From Mytilus edulis (lineage: Eukaryota; Mollusca; Bivalvia; Mytilida; Mytilidae), in contig NC_092345.1 in NCBI RefSeq assembly GCF_963676685.1, positions 75,071,960 through 75,135,959 of the forward strand: a DNA stretch of 64,000 bases, given 5' to 3'. The first letter of the stretch is position 1; each line of letters starts with the position of its first letter. This document shows positions 1 to 12,500 of the stretch, one piece after another. Made by a program: the position numbers and the translations under genes. Below the pieces are notes generated by a model. It was not told the DNA's origin. It did no database searches and saw only the letters and a program-made list of their open reading frames with translations.

Positions 1-900
1 AACAATGCTTCTATACAACATATATAGTTGACACATTACTTATAGTTTAAGAAAAATAGACCAAAACACAAAAACTTTACACTGTGCAATGAACCGTGAA
101 AATGAGGTCACGGTTAAATAAAACCTGCTCTACTGACATAAAGATCATAAAATATTTCCATACACCAAATATAGTTGACCTATGGCATATAGCATTAGAT
201 AAAAAGACCAAAACTCAAAAACTTAACTTTGACCACTGAACCATGAAAATGAGGTCAAGGTCACATGACATCTGCCCGCTAGACATGTACACTTAACAAT
301 CATTCCATACAACAAATATAGTAGACCTATTGCATATGGTATGAGAAAAACAGACCAAAACACAAAAATTTAACTATAACCACTGAACCATGAAAATGAG
401 GTCAAGGTCAGATGACACCTGTCAGTTGGACATGTACACCTTACAGTCCTTCCATACACCGAATATACTAGCCCTATTGCTTATAGTATCTGAGATATGG
501 ACTTGACCACCAAAACTTAACCTTGTTCACTGATCCATGAAATGAGGTCGAGGTCAAGTGAAAACTGTCTGACAGACACGAGGACCTTGCAAGGTACGCA
601 CATATCAAATATAGTTATCCTATTACTTATAATAAGAGAGAATTCAACATTACAAAAAATTTGAACTTTTTTTTCAAGTGGTCACTGAACCATAAAAATG
701 AGGTCAAGGACATTGTACATGTGACTGACGGAAACTTCGTAACATGAAGCATCTATATACAAAGTATGAAGCATCCAGGTCTTCCACCTTCTAAAATATA
801 AAGCTTTTAAGAAGTGAGCTAACACCGCCGCCGTAGCCGCCGCCGCTGCCGCCGGATCACTATCCCTATGTCGAGCTTTCTGCAACAAAAGTTGCAGGCT
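1..900. repeat. Dispersed AGGTCAAGGTCA-family repeat, copy 1
   Basis: The stretch contains four to five diverged subunits of about 180 bp, each with the core ACCATGAAAATGAGGTCAAG followed by a CATACACCAAATATAG-type block. It ends in a CCG-rich run (about 825-855) and a short hairpin around TCGAGCTTTCTGCAAC. The whole block is repeated at 1432-2310 in the same order. No coding region is supported. I recognise the family from memory as common in mussel DNA; that part is not shown by the sequence. Confidence 0.75.
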
Positions 901-1086
901 CGACAAAAAACCACCCGGTTGCAAGTTATTTTTTTAAAACACCCACCTTACCTTAGTGAAAAAAGGAAAACACTGAACACTGGAATGGGAAGAAATGGTT
1001 ATTCTAACTTTTGATGTGAAACAGTAATTGCAACAATTTGAATATCATCATTTACCAGAATGGGAAAATAACTTATCCTTTGGGTA

Positions 1087-2829
1087 TCACTAATTAGCGA
1101 CAAGAAGCGTCAAGCGTCAAGAAGCGTCAAGAAGCAACAAGAAGAATAGTTTTAGTGACAAGAAGACTATTTAGCGACAAGAAAACATCTTTTCTTTTTA
1201 ATCATGTTAATTAAGATTACTTATTCCAAAGAAATATTAAACAAGATTGCAAATGCTGAAATGTCTCGCCTTCTTTACTTATCATTGATATTATGTTGAT
1301 AGTCATAAATATAAATCTTTATTACTACTGTCACATATACTTAATATTAACCAAGAAAACTAAACATTGACCAATGAACCATGAAAAAGAGGTCAAGGTC
1401 AGATGAACCATGCCAGGCAGCCATGTACAGCTAACAATTCTTCCATACAACAAATATAGTTGACCTATTGCTTATAGTTTAAGAAAAACAGACCAAACAC
1501 AAAAACTTTACACTGAGCAATGAACCTTGAAAATAAAGTCAAGGTCAAATTAAACCTACACAACTTACATATATAGATCATAAAATATTTCAATACACCA
1601 AATATACATGATATAGTTGACCTATTGCACATAGTATTAGAAAAAATGACCAAAAATCAAAAACTTAACTTTCACCACTGAACCATGAAAATGAGGTCAA
1701 GGTCAGATGACACTTGCCAGCTAGACATGAACACCTTACAATCATTCCATACACCATATATAGTAGACCTATTGCATACAATATAAGAAAAACAGACCAA
1801 AACACAAAAACTTAACTATAACCACTCACTGAACCATGAAAATGAGGTCAAGGTCAGATGACACCTGCCAGTTGGACATGTACACCTTCCAGACCTTCCA
1901 TACAGCAAATATACTAGACCTATTGCTTATAGTATCTGAGATATGGACTTGACCACCAAAACTTAACCTTGTTCACTGATCCATAAATTGAGGTCAAGGT
2001 CAAGTGAAAACTGTCTAACAGACATGAGGACCTTGCAAGGTACAATCATACCAAATATAGTTATCCTAGTACTTATAATAAGAGAGAATTTAACATTACA
2101 AAAAATCTTAACTTTTTTTTCAAGCAGTCACTGAACCATAAAAATGAGGCCAAGTCTCAAGGACATTGGACATGTGACTGACGGAAACTTCGTAACATGA
2201 GGCATCCATATACAAAGTATAAAGTATCCAGGTCTTCCATCTTCTAAAATATAAAGCTTTTAAGAAGTTAGCCAATACCGTTGTAGCCGCCGCTGCCGGA
2301 TCACTATAATTTTTTCAAATATATGGGCAGAAATAAATTGATAGAATAAAACTTAAGACATAAATATGATAAATGGTTAAATGAGGCAATACACAAAATA
2401 AAATTATGAAAAATATTCACATTTTAATTGTTTTCCTCTTGTTTAATATCAGTTCTTTTAATTTCACAATGTGTGCCTGTATTTTCTGGACAATGATCCA
2501 TAAATAATGCATTTAGCAAGATTATTATATTTTGTACAAATAGAGTTTTAAAAACACAAGTAAAATTAATATTATAATACGACAGGGTAAACGTAATACT
2601 TGCTGTAATACATAATAAATATAAAATATCACAAATAAATTTAACAATTAGATGTACATGTATATTTTTTTTAAATATTTTTTACAAAAATGTATCGATT
2701 TATCAATAGACTATTAACTTTCTTGTCGTTAAATTTTTTTTCCCTTGCCTATTCTTTAAATATTTATTGGAATAAGTAATTTTAATAAAAAAAATTAAAA
2801 AAATCTCATTGCTTCTTGTCGCTAATTTG
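1087..2829. mobile_element. Putative inverted-repeat element carrying repeat copy 2
   Basis: ATTAGCGACAAGAAG near 1092 reappears inverted as CTTCTTGTCGCTAAT near 2814. Further inward, a TTACTTATTCCAA block at about 1218 also has an inverted partner near 2770. Together they bound about 1.74 kb that contains the second AGGTCAAGGTCA-family block. Near the left end a GCGTCAAGAA motif is stuttered. No transposase frame is visible, so this would be a non-autonomous element. Exact ends and a target duplication could not be fixed. Confidence 0.4.
1432..2310. repeat. Dispersed AGGTCAAGGTCA-family repeat, copy 2
   Basis: This block follows 1-870 collinearly, with many point differences, through the same four to five subunits and the same CCG-rich terminus. 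It is therefore a duplicated or independently inserted copy of the same repeat. It lies inside the inverted flanks described for 1087-2829. Confidence 0.75.
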
Positions 2830-3787
2830 TAAGAACAATTAACCTTTTCTGACATCCTCTAAAGCCACAGCTCATAGTTTATTAGTATAAGTTATTTATA
2901 AAGTTTTATAACAAAGCGGCTAAAGAAGTTTCAACTCTACACAGTAATACAGGTTGGTAGGTAGAGTGCTATCATGTCATGAAGACAGGTGGTTGTAGTT
3001 TTTTAACACTTACAAAAATGTACACTACAGAGGCATGTAGATCTATAATATTTATAAATGTGTTTTCACCTTTGAAACATTTTCAGTTCCACCTATAGAC
3101 TTCAACGCATTATCTACATTTTTTACAACACCTGGATAATCTACACAAACAAATCGTTTGTGATTGAAGGGGACTTTGGTTAATTTATCTCCACTAGACC
3201 ACATGTTCTTCATGTTTTTGTTTTCATTTTCAACTGGTGCTTTAATCTCTAATTATATTTTTTCCAGGAAAACTGTTAAGTTTTACGTTATTCATAAAAT
3301 AGCTTATATAATGCCAAATAATAATGATATTTCTGTAGATTTTATGGTCTATATTTATGAATCGAAAAGAAAATAAAAGTTGAGATTTGTTAATTTAGAG
3401 ATTATTTTCAAGATGTCTGCGCCCATGATCAAAATTTCGTAATCCTTGGACATAACTAACACACCATATATATAGCGACCTGTGCTGCAGATATTTGCTC
3501 TCAAAATGAAGAAGAACTCAAATGAAAAGTAACCAATTATTTATTTCAGTCAGTGGTACATGTCATATCGCCGTATCGGCACATATTTACGGACATTTTG
3601 CCATTAAGTGGTCAATTCGTCTCGAAATGATTTTTTTTCACCTTTTCTGGTATTTGATAATTAAAGAAAAAACAGGAATTGCATTTTATATTGTTCTGTA
3701 AATCGTTAAAAACTATCATATGTTAATGAGCTGTGAACTTAAAATATTTAAGATAACAATCTGACATACAAAAAACGTTGCGTCATA
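2830..3787. other. AT-rich stretch without a recognised gene
   Basis: No conserved frame, RNA gene or repeat family was recognised. A 70-codon open frame at 3164-3376 has AT-driven composition and no recognisable domain, so it is not called. The missing 5' exon of RPAP2 could lie here or elsewhere upstream of 6418. Confidence 0.4.
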
Positions 3788-4541
3788 GACCCCGTTCACA
3801 CTATAGGACATTTTTGTCGATTTAAACTAGACCGGTTCACTTTAGATAGATTTAAGGGCCAATGTGAAGGCTTTGAATCGATCTTCAATCGGTCTAAACT
3901 AAAACACCAAAAGAGGTAGTTTAGTTCGAATCGATTTAAAGTAAACCGATCTTACTTTAAATGTGAACGCAGAGATCGGTTTAAACTACCACGATTGAAT
4001 CGAAAATAACGTATGTGCATGTACAGCGTCAATACTATCTCAAAGGTTCGTTGTTTAACCCATATTTCTCTGTTTACAGACATTTAAAACAAACTGAAAA
4101 CATTTTGTCTTCGCCATCGCATAGATTTGCGAAATCTTTGTCTTCTTTTCTTATGATGATTTTTTTTCTTTTCAGGAACCGTAATATTTCGTCGTGTTGT
4201 AACTTCGTTACTACAGATATTTTTTTCAAAATTAAAAAAAACGTCAATAACACCTGTACCTAAAGGAGAAACAATAACTTTATCCATTTTTTTTCTCAAG
4301 TGTGTGTGTCATAGTATTAATAGATGAATTTAATAAATCAGTTCTATTTATACACAATGTTTACAGTTTTACGGGTAAAAAGGTTAGATCAATTGAGTTT
4401 TTAATTGTAGTGTGAATGCAGTGGATCGGTTTAGAATGATAGAGATCGTTATGATTAAAGATAATGTGAACGCTAACTGGTTTTATTTAGATCGATTCTA
4501 ATTAGATCGATTAAAAAAAATGCTAGTGTGAACGGGGTCTT
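3788..4541. mobile_element. TIR element (about 0.75 kb), non-autonomous
   Basis: The left end reads AGACCCCGTTCACACTA and the right end is its inverse, TAGTGTGAACGGGGTCT. The interior is full of GATCGATTTAAAC-like short repeats in both orientations, which gives extensive self-complementarity. No transposase frame is present. A target duplication is not obvious at the edges, so the superfamily is left open. Overlapping open frames at 4015-4299 on both strands fall inside it and look like chance frames. Confidence 0.65.
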
Positions 4542-4576
4542 ACATGACATATTTTTTTATACCATCCATATTTCAA

Positions 4577-4641
4577 AGGTCCTTATGTTATTTTTTGGCT
4601 ATTTATGGTCCGCAAATAGTCAAAAAATAACATAAGGACCT
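4577..4641. repeat. Near-perfect 28-bp inverted repeat (hairpin)
   Basis: The arm beginning AGGTCCTTATGTTATTT is followed by a loop of about 9 nt and the inverse arm ending AAATAACATAAGGACCT. The two 28-nt arms differ at one position. It sits between two TIR elements (3788-4541 and 4714-4874). Confidence 0.8.
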
Positions 4642-4713
4642 AAGAGCTACAGTTCCGCAGCTAAGGTTTGGATTGCACTCTCGTACATTTTTACATGTTT
4701 TCCGGTTACTTTA

Positions 4714-4874
4714 TACACCTTATCGCTATTTGTCCGCCATTACTGGATATCACACAGGTTCCCATAAAATTTTGACGTCATAATACAAAATATCTGACGC
4801 CACAATGGAAAATGATTGTTGTGTGCGTCAAAAGTTCAAGCAGCCGGGTCAGCCGGGATTAGTGATAAGGTGTA
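4714..4874. mobile_element. MITE, about 160 bp, copy 1
   Basis: The ends TACACCTTATCGCTA and TAGTGATAAGGTGTA form terminal inverted repeats of about 15 bp. A second, more diverged copy is at 62201-62350 with the same interior (GTCCGCCATTACTG, ATATCTGACGCCAC and AAAAGTTCAAGC in that order). It has no coding capacity. Confidence 0.75.
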
Positions 4875-6417
4875 CATGTATTTGGAACAACAAAAACACT
4901 AGAACATGACAAATGTCAAACATATTCAAAGTCGCTTTTAAAGACGTATGAACAAACTTAATCAAAGTTCAACATTCTTATTTAATGTAAAAAAAACCAT
5001 GCATTGATAGAAATGATGCACCGTTAGAAATGTTGTCTGAAGGGTGTTATTAAGTACAGCTATGTCCTCTGCCTGTCAGATACTGGTTCTTCAAGTCACA
5101 TGACTGTCTTGTGATTTTTGGTCATACTTATTACAAACCAGCAAATCTATTTATTCAATATACATTGTACATGTACTATTGACAATTCTTTTTAGACAAC
5201 TGTAAGCTTAAAAGACATAAAGGGGATAACAGAGTCAACTCTTTTTTTATTTAATCCCAAAGTTTGAAAACTGCATTTTAAATTAGAAAAAATAATGTCT
5301 TTTGTAGAAACATGAATTAAACCCATTAGCGAAAATTGTTATTAATATCAAAATATATCACATGAGGATATAATCAATATTGAATTGCTATTTACACTTA
5401 TAAACCATTTTTTTACCTCCAGACTCTAGCGAGGCAAATAATTTGGTAAAATTATAGTTCTCAGATTAATTACCTTGTATTTCCTCTTTTCCTTGTTATT
5501 TCAATTTTTTATAAGATTTAATCATTCTTTGAAGTTTATACTGTTGTATTCCCTTGTCAAATTCTGAAAAATGGAAATTTAGCACAAATATTGATATCAC
5601 TGTTTTCACCCATGATATCAAAATGGAAAATCCATGACCAGATTATGCAAAATATCATCTGTTGAAGATAGTAGTTACACACACTTCTGTAGGCACATAA
5701 AATGACATGGGCAAAGCAATGGCCCACAACTAGGCATAGTGTTATTCGTCTGGAAAGATAGCCACCCCGATATTTATAAGAAGATGTCGTATGATTGGCA
5801 ATGAGACAATTCTCCACAAGAGACCAAATGACACAGATATTAAAACAACTATAGGTCACCGTACAGCCTTTAACAATGAAGAAAACCCATGCCGTATGGC
5901 ATAAAATTAAAACACAATTAGATATTTTAAATGATTTTAACTGAATTCTGTTATTCATTAAGTACAAAACATACAACTATTTGAGGTTTTTAAGTGTATA
6001 CGTACATTTTAATTCAACTGCCATCTAATTGACATACATTCTACAATCTCCAATTACAATCTATTACCCCTTTTATTCCTAAGTGTAGAATTATTTATAC
6101 TGTAAATACCTAAATTATTATATTACATCTCAAAACTTGTTGGGGTTTTCCTAGGACTTCATCAATGGATCAAAGGAAACAATGTCCATTATTTTTTATT
6201 CTTATGCTCAACATAATGTTATGATTGATATGTTATGTCAGATATGGTCAAACATACAAATGTATAATATCTGGATATTTGCTTAATTTCCATATATATA
6301 TGCATGATATATTTTTTTAGGAAATAACAGCCTGGTCAATAAACTGTCCTATTTTCATTAATGTAATTATCTGTTAAATGTTTATAATGATGTAATAATT
6401 TTTACTTCTCTTTTAAG
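4875..6417. other. Upstream/intronic AT-rich region of RPAP2
   Basis: There is no convincing exon. An inverted fragment of the dispersed family seen at 49225-49680 is present around 5770-5900 (AATGAGACAATTCTCCAC and GTCACCGTACAGCC). A 139-codon open frame on the - strand at 5557-5976 runs through this repeat and is not considered a gene. Confidence 0.45.
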
Positions 6418-6592
6418 ATATCAGAAAGGAAGAGAGAAGAAGACAGGAAAGGAGGAAGAAAATAAACAATTGGAAAAGAAAAAGTTATTAGAAGCTAAGA
6501 TCAGAAAACAAGTTGCATCTGAAGAAAAAGCCTTTCGTATTGTTGAAAGACTGATAGAAAACCCAATAACTGAAGAATTTCTTAAAGATTCA
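6418..6592 (+). CDS. RPAP2: RPAP2 exon: N-terminal helical region
   Basis: Acceptor TTTTAAG precedes 6418 and donor GTACGT follows 6592. The first base completes a split codon, so the preceding exon must end in phase 2. The exon encodes a Lys/Glu-rich helix, then KAFRIVERLIENPITEEF, which corresponds to the start of the conserved phosphatase domain in animal RPAP2. The 2.85 kb intron that follows holds a dispersed repeat (6630-8450), another repeat (8530-8830) and a MITE (9202-9417). Confidence 0.9.
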
Positions 6593-9500
6593 GTACGTTT
6601 TGATTATTGAATTTTTGGAATCATTTTTTTTTATATGACTGCAAAAATTGAAAATTTTTTGGTCGTATATTGGTATCACATTGGCGTCGTCGTCTTCCGA
6701 ATACTTTTAGTTTTCGTACTCTAACTTTAGTAAAAATGAATAGAAATCTATGAAATATCAACACAAGGTTTATGACCACAAAAGGAAGGTTGGGATTGAT
6801 TTTGGGAGTTTTGGTCCCAACATTTTAGGAATTAGGGTCCAAAAAGGGCCCAAATTAGCATTTTCTTGGTTTTTCGCACTATAACTTAAGTTTAAGTGAA
6901 TCGAAATCTATGAAATTTTAACACAAGGTTTATGACCACAAAAGGAAGGTTGGGATTGATTTTGGGAGTTTTGGTCCCAACATTTTAGGAATTAGGGGCC
7001 ATAAAAGGGCCCAAATAAGCATTATTCTTGGTTTTCGCACAATAACTTAAGTATAAGTATACAGAAATCAATGAAATTTTAACACAAGGTTTATGACCAC
7101 AAAAGGAAGGTTGGGATTGATTTTGGGAGTTGAGGTCTGATCGGTTTAGAAATTAGGGGCCACAAAGGGACCCAAGTAAGCATTATTCTTGGTTTTTGCA
7201 CCATAACTTTAAGTATAAGTAAATAGAAATCTATGAAATTTAAACACAAGGTTTATGACCACTAAAGGAAGATTGGGTTTGATTTTGGGAGATTTGGTGC
7301 CAACAGTTTAGGAATAAGGGACCCAAAGGGTCCAAAATTGAACTTTGTTTGATTTCATCTAAAATTGAATAATTGGGGTTCTTTGATATGCCGAATCTAA
7401 CTGTGTATGTAGATTCTTAATTTTTGGTCCCGTTTTCAAATTGGTCTACATTAAGGTCCAAAGGGTCCAAAATTAAACTTAGTTTGATTTTAACAAAAAT
7501 TGAATCCTTGGGGTTCTTTGATATGCTGAATTTAAAAATGTACTTAGAATTTTGATTATTGGCCCAGTTTTCAAGTTGGTCCAAATCGGGGTCCAAAATT
7601 AAACTTTGTTTGATTTCATCAAAAATTGAATAATTGGGGTTCTTTGATATGCCAAATCTAACTGTGTATATAGATTCTTAATTTTTAGTCCCGTTTTCAA
7701 ATTGGTCTACATTAAAGTCCAAAGGTTCCAAAATTAAACTAAGTTTGATTTTAACAAAAATTGAATTCTTGGGCTTTTTTGATATGCTGAATCTAAACAT
7801 ATACTTAGATTTTTGATTATGGGCCCAGTTTTCAAGTTGGTTCAAATCAGGATCCAAAATTATTATATTAAGTATTGTGCAATAGCAATAAATTTTCAAT
7901 TGCACAGTATTCAGCACTAGCAAGAAATCTTCAATTGCACAGTATTGTGCAATAGCAAGAAATTTTCAATTGCACAGTATTGCGCAATAGCAAGAAATCT
8001 TCAATTGCACAGTATTGTGCAATAGCAAATATTTTCAATTGCACAGTATTGCGGAGTAGCAAGAAATATCTACCGTAATTGCACAATAATGGCAATAGCA
8101 AGAAATTTTCAATTGATTTGAGTTATTTTTCTTTGTCCAGAATAGTAGTTGAATCAACTTAAATCATTGTTTTATACAATATACAATGTATATTCACTTT
8201 TACTACCAACTGATAAATTAAAACAATCTTTACCATTCAGTGATAACAAGCACCTTTTGTTACATTCTAATATTTTATGATGTATTTAAATGAGTAGTTA
8301 TTGTTGCAAACTTCATTAGAAATTTGAATTGAGATCAGTTTTGGAAAAAAGGAAAGGGGGATGTGAAAAAAAAAATATTTTAAGTTCATTAGACCACATT
8401 CATTCTGTGTCCGAAACCTATGCTGTGTCAACTATTTAATTTTCGATTGTGTACATGTGAAAAGCACAAGTGTCCCACACTATTTGACATAATGATTTGT
8501 AGCATAAAAAGAACTTTGATTAGAATTGCTTTTTATGCCCCATTTATTATGCCCCATTTATGGGCATTATGTTTTCTGGTCTGTGCATCCCTTTGTTATT
8601 CAATCCGTCCGTTCGTTCATCCCGCTTCAGGTTAAAGTTTTTGGTCACAGTAGTTTTTGATGAAGTTGAAGTCCAATCAACTTGAAACTTAGTACACATG
8701 TTCCCTGTGATATGATCTTTCTTACTTGAATGCCAAATTAGAAAGTTTCCCCCATTTTCACAGTCTACTGAACATAGAAAATGATAATGCGGATGGGGCA
8801 TCCGTGTACTGGGGACACATTTTTGTTTCACATGTTGTATGTCTCTGTTTGCTGAGCTCTATAAATTTAACTATTTTATATGTATGCACCTTCAGATTGT
8901 TGTGGTTTGTGACTCTGCATGCACATTAAATGAAGAAGGTAGTGGGTTCATGGAAATTTTTTGTTCCTTCATAACTTTACCTTCTACTGTCTCCATCTTA
9001 ATATTTAAAAAAACAGAGGATACCAAGGGGACATTAAATGGAAGAAAACTGACAATGCCATAGCATGAAACACACACACAAAAAACTCCATAAAAAACAT
9101 AATAAGCTAAGGATTGAGAATGGAGAGTGCTCATTTTTTTCAATTTAATAAACCTTAGAAGTTTGGCCTTCATTTCACATACTTAATTAATATAAATCTC
9201 ATACTGTGGATTCTTTATTAATTGTTGGGATACCAATTTTCATGGGTTTCATGGGTAAAGGTGAACAACAAATTCAAATGTTTAAAGAATAACATATTTT
9301 CAATAGACTTTGTATCCAGAGATAAGCAAAACCACGAAAAATCAAATATCCACGAATATTCAAGTTGTCAACAATCCACGAAAATTGATACCCACAAAAA
9401 TAAACGAATCCACAGTAAACAGAAACAACATTTGTTATTTCAGTGCCAGTTTATTGCACCTCACCATTATGAAGATATTGTTGAAGAAAGGTCCATAACA

Positions 9501-12500
9501 AAGACATGTGGCTATCCTGTATGTTGTAAACCACTTAATGCTGTAAGTTCTTTTCAGTAACTTATATACTGTATACTGTAAAGACAGAATCATTTGTGAG
9601 GAGTTTGATTTTGCTTATTTATCAATTGTTATAAGTTAATCATGGAAATATTCCCTAGCACCAGAAGTTAAAAAAATGATAAAACTCAGCGAAAATAAAC
9701 CATTTTTCAGATTTTGGTCAGTGTAAAAATTGACTTGGTCATCGATCAGATATAACTGTTTTCTTCATAGAACCTTTATTGTTAGAATCAAGAGTCTGAG
9801 TGTGTGTATTCTTATCAGGTCAACATGCATATGCAACTTTTTTAGCTTTAACTCCTTCAACTTTTATTGATCTAGATGGTCATCATATAATGCATGAAGA
9901 ATCTTTCATTTCGTATGATTGATAGCAATGGCTGCTATATCTGTATCTTTTCATGTGCTTTTGTTCGATTTAAAATTGTTTTAATTTTGTACAAACTACA
10001 AAAATTAATACTTTGACAATATTATTTTTTTTACACTGTATACTATTGTTGAATGTTGAATGTTGAATTTGATGCATGTACATTTAGCATGTTTTGGTAC
10101 CTTATTACTAAAGTGTGATTTACATATTTTATATTAACAGATATCCAAGCAGAAATACCACATCTCCACAAAAGATAACAAAGTTTATGATATAACTGAG
10201 AGGAAGGTATGACGTAGCTTTTATTAGTGAAACTTTGATCTTAAGAATAAAGCAATGAAAAATAATCGAAACAAACCATGCACATTTATTTTAAATTGAA
10301 TTTATAATATTAAGCAATGAACAAAAACTTTTGTCTATATGTGGCTTCCCTTAAGTCTCAAGGTGGCTTTTATAAATGCATCAGGTCATTAGGTAACTTT
10401 TAAGCACATTTCAGTATAGTTTGAAAGTTTTTTACGGTTACAAGTTACTAATTGTTTTAAATTAGACCTCAGATTTCAAGGTTGGATTTGACCATAATGG
10501 GGCCACCTACATGCTTTAATAGCAAAATTTAATGAAAACATAAGAAAATGTATTAGATGATTGTGCAAAAAATTCTGTTAAACGACATCTTCAAAAAGTT
10601 GTGTTGCAATTTGATAACCACCATCAGTTTTGTGATCAAGAGCTATTTGCCTCTTAAAATTTGTGTGTCATCTCTTTTTATAAGGTTGTTGTTCAGATTT
10701 TATGACGAAAACATTCTTAAGTTATTTTGACTTCATACATGTAATAATGTTTGTTTTATTTGAACAGAGTTATTTTGACTTCATACATGTAATAATGTTT
10801 GTTTTATTTGAACAGAGTTATTTTGACTTCATACATGTAATAATGTTTGTTTTATTTGAACAGAGTTATTTTGACTTCATACATGTAATAATGTTTGTTT
10901 TATTTGAACAGAGTTATTTTGACTTCATACATGTAAAAATGTTTGTTTTATTTGAACAGAGTTATTTTGACTTCATACATGTATTAATGTTTGTTTTATT
11001 TGAACAGAGTTATTTTGACTTCATACATGTAATAACGTTTGTTTTATTTGAACAGAGTTATTTTAACTTCATACATGTAATAATGTTTGTTTTATTTGAA
11101 CAGAGTTATTTTGACTTCATACATGTAATAATGTTTGTTTTATTTGAACAGAGTTATTTTGACTTCATACATGTAATAATGTTTGTTTTATTTGAACAGA
11201 GTTATTTTAACTTCATACATGTATAATGTTTGTTTTATTTGAACAGAGTTATTTTGACTTCATACATGTAATAATGTTTGTTTTATTTGAACAGAGTTTC
11301 TGCAGTAACCATTGTTACAAAGCCTCTAGACACCTACAAACTCAGTTATCTACAACTCCATTATGGTCAAGAGAAGAGGAGAGAGTTTGTGTTAGTCTGC
11401 TTACTACAAACAGGTATCAGATTTACCTTAAAATCTTCACTAATTTTATGTCTGACATTTTACTATTTCAAAAATATATTTACAACAACTATCCACCAAA
11501 TGTATCATTCTAAAAAACAATATTTGTTGCAGAAAATAATATGTTGATAAACATAAAAAGCCATGATCATGTATTAGGTCTTTAAAGTAATGAAAGAATT
11601 TCACTGATTCCAGTGATGAACAAACAGGCATTTTAGAAATTTGAATAGATTTGAGAAATTTGGCATTGCCTGAGATTCAATGAGAAAATATGTTCAAGTA
11701 ATGTCATACAATTTTTGACATGTATGAGGTGATCATCAATGTAGAACTATTGCGCAATAATACTTTTTTTACAGATAAAAATTATTGTTCAGCTTACATT
11801 AAATGGTTGGAACATTGCACTATCACAATAATAGCTCACCTGAATCAATGATATTATGATTTGTTTCAGTGGATTACCAGGTGTAGAAGTTGTTGGACCA
11901 ATAGAAACTGTATGGAAAGAAGTTCATCAGTTAAATAAACTTGACCAATCAGAATCAAAGGTCAAAAAGTCTGATGACAACAACAAAGAAATTAATGATA
12001 TAACTAGAAAAACAGCTGACATTAAACTTAAGGATGAAACTTTGTTGGAACAAGGTTGTGTAGAAGATCCAGATGATGAAAAAGATGAACATGTTTGTAC
12101 AGATATAGATCAGACTAAAACAAATAATCAATTTGAGGGGACATTTACAGAAAATGATGCAAGTGATTGTAAAACTTCAGTCGCCCAGACAGAAAATGCA
12201 GGTTGTCCTCCTGTAGAGTCAATACCTGAGACAAAGAGTACAAAGGGAGATAATCCCTCACAAACTGAAGATAAAATGCAACAGTTGATGAAATTATTAG
12301 ACAGAAGAAAACAGTTGCTTGGTCAGTTGACTGAAATAGAAACTGTTTCTGAACCTTCAATGGTACAAAATACAAAACCAAAAACACAAGAAAATTTAGA
12401 GACCAAAAGTTCTAATCAGCAACACATTCCCATTGATAAAGATGTTTCAAAAGTTCATAGAAAAGATATCAATTTTCCCAAAAATGTCCATGTAGAACAT

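Noticed and set aside
4804-4869. ATG-initiated short frame ending in a phase-2 donor-like AG|GTGTAC that would fit the missing first RPAP2 exon
   Set aside because: It lies wholly inside a MITE with a second copy at 62201-62350, and the encoded residues do not resemble the RPAP2 N-terminus. The phase match has a one-in-three chance.
5557-5976. 139-codon frame on the - strand
   Set aside because: It runs through a fragment of a dispersed repeat and has no recognisable domain or splice context.
7320-8110. Regularly spaced repeats that might be taken for a CRISPR array
   Set aside because: The spacers are themselves repetitive, the units are palindromic minisatellites of a dispersed eukaryotic repeat, and the window is from an animal genome.
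10702-11513. Open frames with a perfect 16-residue repeat that look like a repeat protein
   Set aside because: They arise because the 48-bp intronic minisatellite is a multiple of three; the RPAP2 acceptor is at its end, and the neighbouring exons join around it.
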